Below, one piece after another: positions 61,620 to 64,000 of a DNA stretch of 64,000 nucleotides. The stretch lies in contig BSBM01000361.1 in NCBI GenBank assembly GCA_027924585.1, positions 41,184,501 through 41,248,500 on the forward strand, written 5' to 3'. This DNA comes from Larix kaempferi. Lineage: Eukaryota; Streptophyta; Pinopsida; Pinales; Pinaceae. Under the pieces are notes generated by a model, which was not told where the DNA came from, searched no databases, and saw only the letters and a program-made list of their open reading frames with translations. Made by a program: the position numbers and the translations under genes. Within the stretch, counting starts at the first letter, position 1; every line of letters begins with the position of its first letter.

Positions 61620-62440
61620 GAGTCGTAGACGTATGGTCTCCGAAAATGAAGTTCTTAGTGGACAGGTAGGGATTGTATCATCCCTGGACTTCGGTCCCTG
61701 AATAGATCCGTAGACGTATGGTCTCCGAAAATGAAGTCCTTAGTGGACAGTTGAGGGGATTGGATCATCCCTGGACTTTCAGTCCTAAAGAGAGCCGTAG
61801 ACGTGAGGTCTCCGAGAATGAAGTCCTTAGTGGACAGTTGAGGGGATTGGATCATCCCTGGACTTTCAGTCCTAAAGAGAGCCGTAGACGTGAGGTCTCC
61901 GAGAATGAAGTCCTTAGTGGACAGTTGAGGGGATTGGATCATCCCTGGACTTTCAGTCCTAAAGAGAGCCGTAGACGTGAGGTCTCCGAGAATGAAGTCC
62001 TTAGTGGACAGTTGAGGGGATTGGATCATCCCTGGACTTTCAGTCCTAAAGAGAGCCGTAGACGTGAGGTCTCCGAGAATGAAGTCCTTAGTGGACAGTT
62101 GAGGGGATTGGATCATCCCTGGACTTTCAGTCCTAAAGAGAGCCGTAGACGTGAGGTCTCCGAGAATGAAGTCCTTAGTGGACAGTTGAGGGGATTGGAT
62201 CATCCCTGGACTTTCAGCCCTAAAGAGAGCCGTAGACGTGAGGTCTCCGAGAATGAAGTCCTTAGTGGACAGTTGAGGGGATTGGATCATCCCTGGACTT
62301 TCAGTCCTAAAGAGAGCCGTAGACGTAAGGTCTCCGAGAAGTGGGGATTGTATCATCCCCGGACCTTGGTCCCTGAATTGATCCGTAGACGTATGGTCTT
62401 CGAGAATAAAGTGATGGGGATTGCATCATCCCGGAACCAC
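61620..62440 (+). repeat. 87-bp tandem array
   Basis: Seven nearly identical 87-bp units, with diverged units at both ends. A fixed point in the unit recurs at 61774, 61861, 61948, 62035, 62122, 62209 and 62296. Each unit has GGGGATTGGATCATCCCTGG, a GGGGAT-type stem with loop. Because 87 is a multiple of 3, long open frames appear on both strands (241 and 233 codons). These are artefacts of periodicity. Confidence 0.92.
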
Positions 62441-62780
62441 TAGTTCAAAATGTACGTGAGGACTGCATCGTCCATGAACTGGGTTCAAAATGTACGTGAG
62501 GACTGCATTGTCCATGAACTGGGTTCAAAATGTACGTGAGGACTGCATCGTCCATGAACTGGGTTCAAAATGTACGTGAGGACTGCATCGTCCATGAACT
62601 GGGTTCAAAATGTACGTGAGGACTGCATCGTCCATGAACTGGGTTCAAAATGTACGTGAGGACTGCATCGTCCATGAACTGGGTTCAAAATGTACGTGAG
62701 GACTGCATCGTCCATGAACTGGGTTGAAAATGTACGTGAGGACTGCATCGTCCATGAACTAGGTTCAAAATGTACGTGAT
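62441..62780 (+). repeat. 40-bp tandem array
   Basis: Eight 40-bp units (fixed point at 62461, 62501 and so on to 62741), each with GGACTGCATCGTCC, a GGAC/GTCC stem with a 6-nt loop. One unit has ATT for ATC in the loop. Confidence 0.92.
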
Positions 62781-63265
62781 GGGATTGCATCGTCCCTAGA
62801 CATGAGACTTGTCTTAAAGTGATAAGGACTAATCATCCTGTAAGTAGATTGGGATTTCATCGTCCCTAGACATGGTGAGGTGTCTTAAAGTGATAAGGAC
62901 TAATCATCCTGTAAGTAGATTGGGATTGCATCATCCCTAGACATGGTGAGGTGTCTTAAAGTGATAAGGACTAATCATCCTGTAAGTAGATTGGGATTGC
63001 ATCGTCCCTATACATGGTAAGGTGTCTTAAAGTGATAAGGACTAATCATCCTGTAAGTTGATTCGGGATTGCATCATCCTTAGACGTGGTGAGGTGTCTT
63101 AAAAGGATAAGGATTGATCATCCTGTAAGTTGATCTGGATTGCATCATCCATAGACATGAGAGATGTCTTAAATTGAGAGGGATTGATCATCCCATAAGT
63201 GGATCAAGATTGTATCATCCTTGGACCTATGTCCTAAAGTGAGAGGGATTGACCATCCCGTAATT
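62781..63265 (+). repeat. 71-bp tandem array
   Basis: About six units of ~71 bp, diverging toward the right. Each has two stem-loops, GGGAT-N6-RTCCC and AGGACTAATCATCCT. Confidence 0.88.
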
Positions 63266-63329
63266 GGATCATGTGTGTTGCAGGGTATGCTGTTGTTGTG
63301 TATACTTGTATCAGTGTGGATACTTGTAT

Positions 63330-63590
63330 TGATAGATGTATTAGTAAGAATACATGCTTTTGATGATAGATGTATTAGTGAGAATACATGCTTTTGATGA
63401 TAGATGTATTAGTGAGAATACATGCTTTTGATGATAGATGTATTAGTGAGAATACATGCTTTTGATGATAGATGTATTAGTGAGAATACATGCTTTTGAT
63501 GATATATGTATTAGTAAGAATACATGTTTTGATGATAGATGTATTGGTGAGAATACATACTTTTGATGATACATGTATTGATTAATGTAC
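63330..63590 (+). repeat. 34-bp tandem array
   Basis: About seven 34-bp units containing ATGTATT-AGTGAG-AATACAT, a 7-bp stem with a 6-nt loop. The same stem occurs in the copia 3' UTRs at 9004-9295 and 31246-31537. Confidence 0.9.
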
Positions 63591-63605
63591 TTGTATGGTT
63601 GAGGA

Positions 63606-63925
63606 TACTTATGCTGTAGATCGAGATGATCCAGATGCTGTAGATCGTGATGATCCAGATGCTGTAGATCGTGATGATCCAGATGCTGTAGATCGAGATG
63701 ATCCAGATGGTGTAGATCGAGATGATCCAGATAGTGTAGATCGAGATGATCCAGATGGTGTAGATGAGATGATCCAGATGCTGTAGATCGAGATGATCCA
63801 GATGTTATAGATCGAGATGATCCAGATGCTGTAGATCGAGATGATCCAGATGTTGTAGATCGTGATGATCCAGATGCTGTAGATCGAGATGATCCAGATG
63901 CTGTAGATCGAGATGATATGACAAT
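63606..63925 (+). repeat. 24-bp tandem array
   Basis: About thirteen 24-bp units, GATGCTGTAGATCGAGATGA and variants, each with GATC-N5-GATC. The Asp-rich open frame across it is an artefact of the 24-bp period. Confidence 0.9.
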
Positions 63926-64000
63926 GCTGATGATTGTGAGATAACGATGCGGATGATCGTAAGATGACGATGCTAATGATCGTGTGATGACGATGCTGAT
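63926..64000 (+). repeat. Start of a GATGATCGT array, cut by window end
   Basis: Units with GATGATCGTNNGATGACGATGC match the complement of the array at 7783-8033, which in the autonomous copia lies next to the polypurine tract and 3' LTR. The element's 3' LTR is therefore probably just right of the window. Confidence 0.75.

Larger units (their letters stand above)
58041..64000 (+). mobile_element. Plus-strand copia-family element without gag-pol (LARD-like)
   Basis: It starts with an LTR (58041-58644) and a primer site. The LTR clearly belongs to the same family as the copia at 29373-37082: the starts TGTTGAATATTG and TGTTGAGATATTG, AAGAATATTATATTTGTAC, TTATTCCTCCG and GGGGGTCGGCCCT all correspond. 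I find no Gag or Pol motif on either strand in the next 5.3 kb. Instead there is a ~2.7 kb leader and then tandem arrays like those in the autonomous element's 3' UTR. The right end lies outside the window. It inserted into the pol of a related copia. It must have moved with proteins supplied by another element. Confidence 0.7.

Noticed and set aside
61655-62443. Two long overlapping open frames on opposite strands (233 and 241 codons)
   Set aside because: Both are products of an 87-bp tandem repeat whose length is a multiple of three. The peptides repeat every 29 residues and carry no known motif.
62441-63265. CRISPR-like array of regular repeats
   Set aside because: Units are contiguous tandem repeats with no unique spacers, and the genome is a plant's.
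63595-63786. Asp-rich repeat peptide frame
   Set aside because: Produced by a 24-bp tandem array inside a non-coding part of a retroelement.

Overview
This is nuclear DNA from a seed plant or other vascular plant with a large, repeat-choked genome. The evidence is nested Ty1/copia and Ty3/gypsy LTR retrotransposons with plant-type initiator-Met primer sites, a plant L1-type LINE carrying RNase H, MITE-like foldback elements, and one intact F-box/FBD gene with a GT-AG intron. Nothing suggests a bacterial or organellar origin. The species cannot be told from the window.

Layout. 1-10939 and 22243-33180 are two copies of one segment, about 0.3% different (roughly 30 differences counted by eye). 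Each holds a ~3.8 kb gypsy LTR with exon-like inserts and a foldback MITE, the 3' half of the gypsy interior (minus strand), and a copia element (minus strand) inserted in the gypsy reverse transcriptase. The first copy stops abruptly at 10939. The second runs on to the copia 5' end (37082), the rest of the gypsy interior (to 39366) and its other LTR (to ~42343). The simplest reading is a tandem duplication of a ~22.24 kb unit, 10940-33180, whose first copy lies partly left of the window. 10940-22242 is the unit's other part: a decayed plus-strand copia relic, a satellite-like array (16756-19690) and the F-box gene (19780-21140, minus).

42344-43319 is unassigned. 43320-50902 is a decayed minus-strand LINE with a candidate target-site duplication and an unexplained open frame after its RNase H. 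50903-55168 is AT-rich DNA with small repeats and a copia relic. 55169-58040 is the 3' end of another minus-strand copia. It is interrupted at 58041 by a plus-strand element that has an LTR and primer site of the same copia family but no recognisable gag-pol. That element fills the rest of the window with tandem arrays.

Function. The only probably functional host gene is the F-box gene. Every retroelement coding region shows stops, frameshifts or lost catalytic residues. The most unusual structure is the 3' non-coding region of the copia family and its coding-poor relative. It is assembled from successive tandem arrays whose units differ in length and sequence, but nearly all encode a short stem-loop with 6-7 nt loops, and stem bases co-vary between units.
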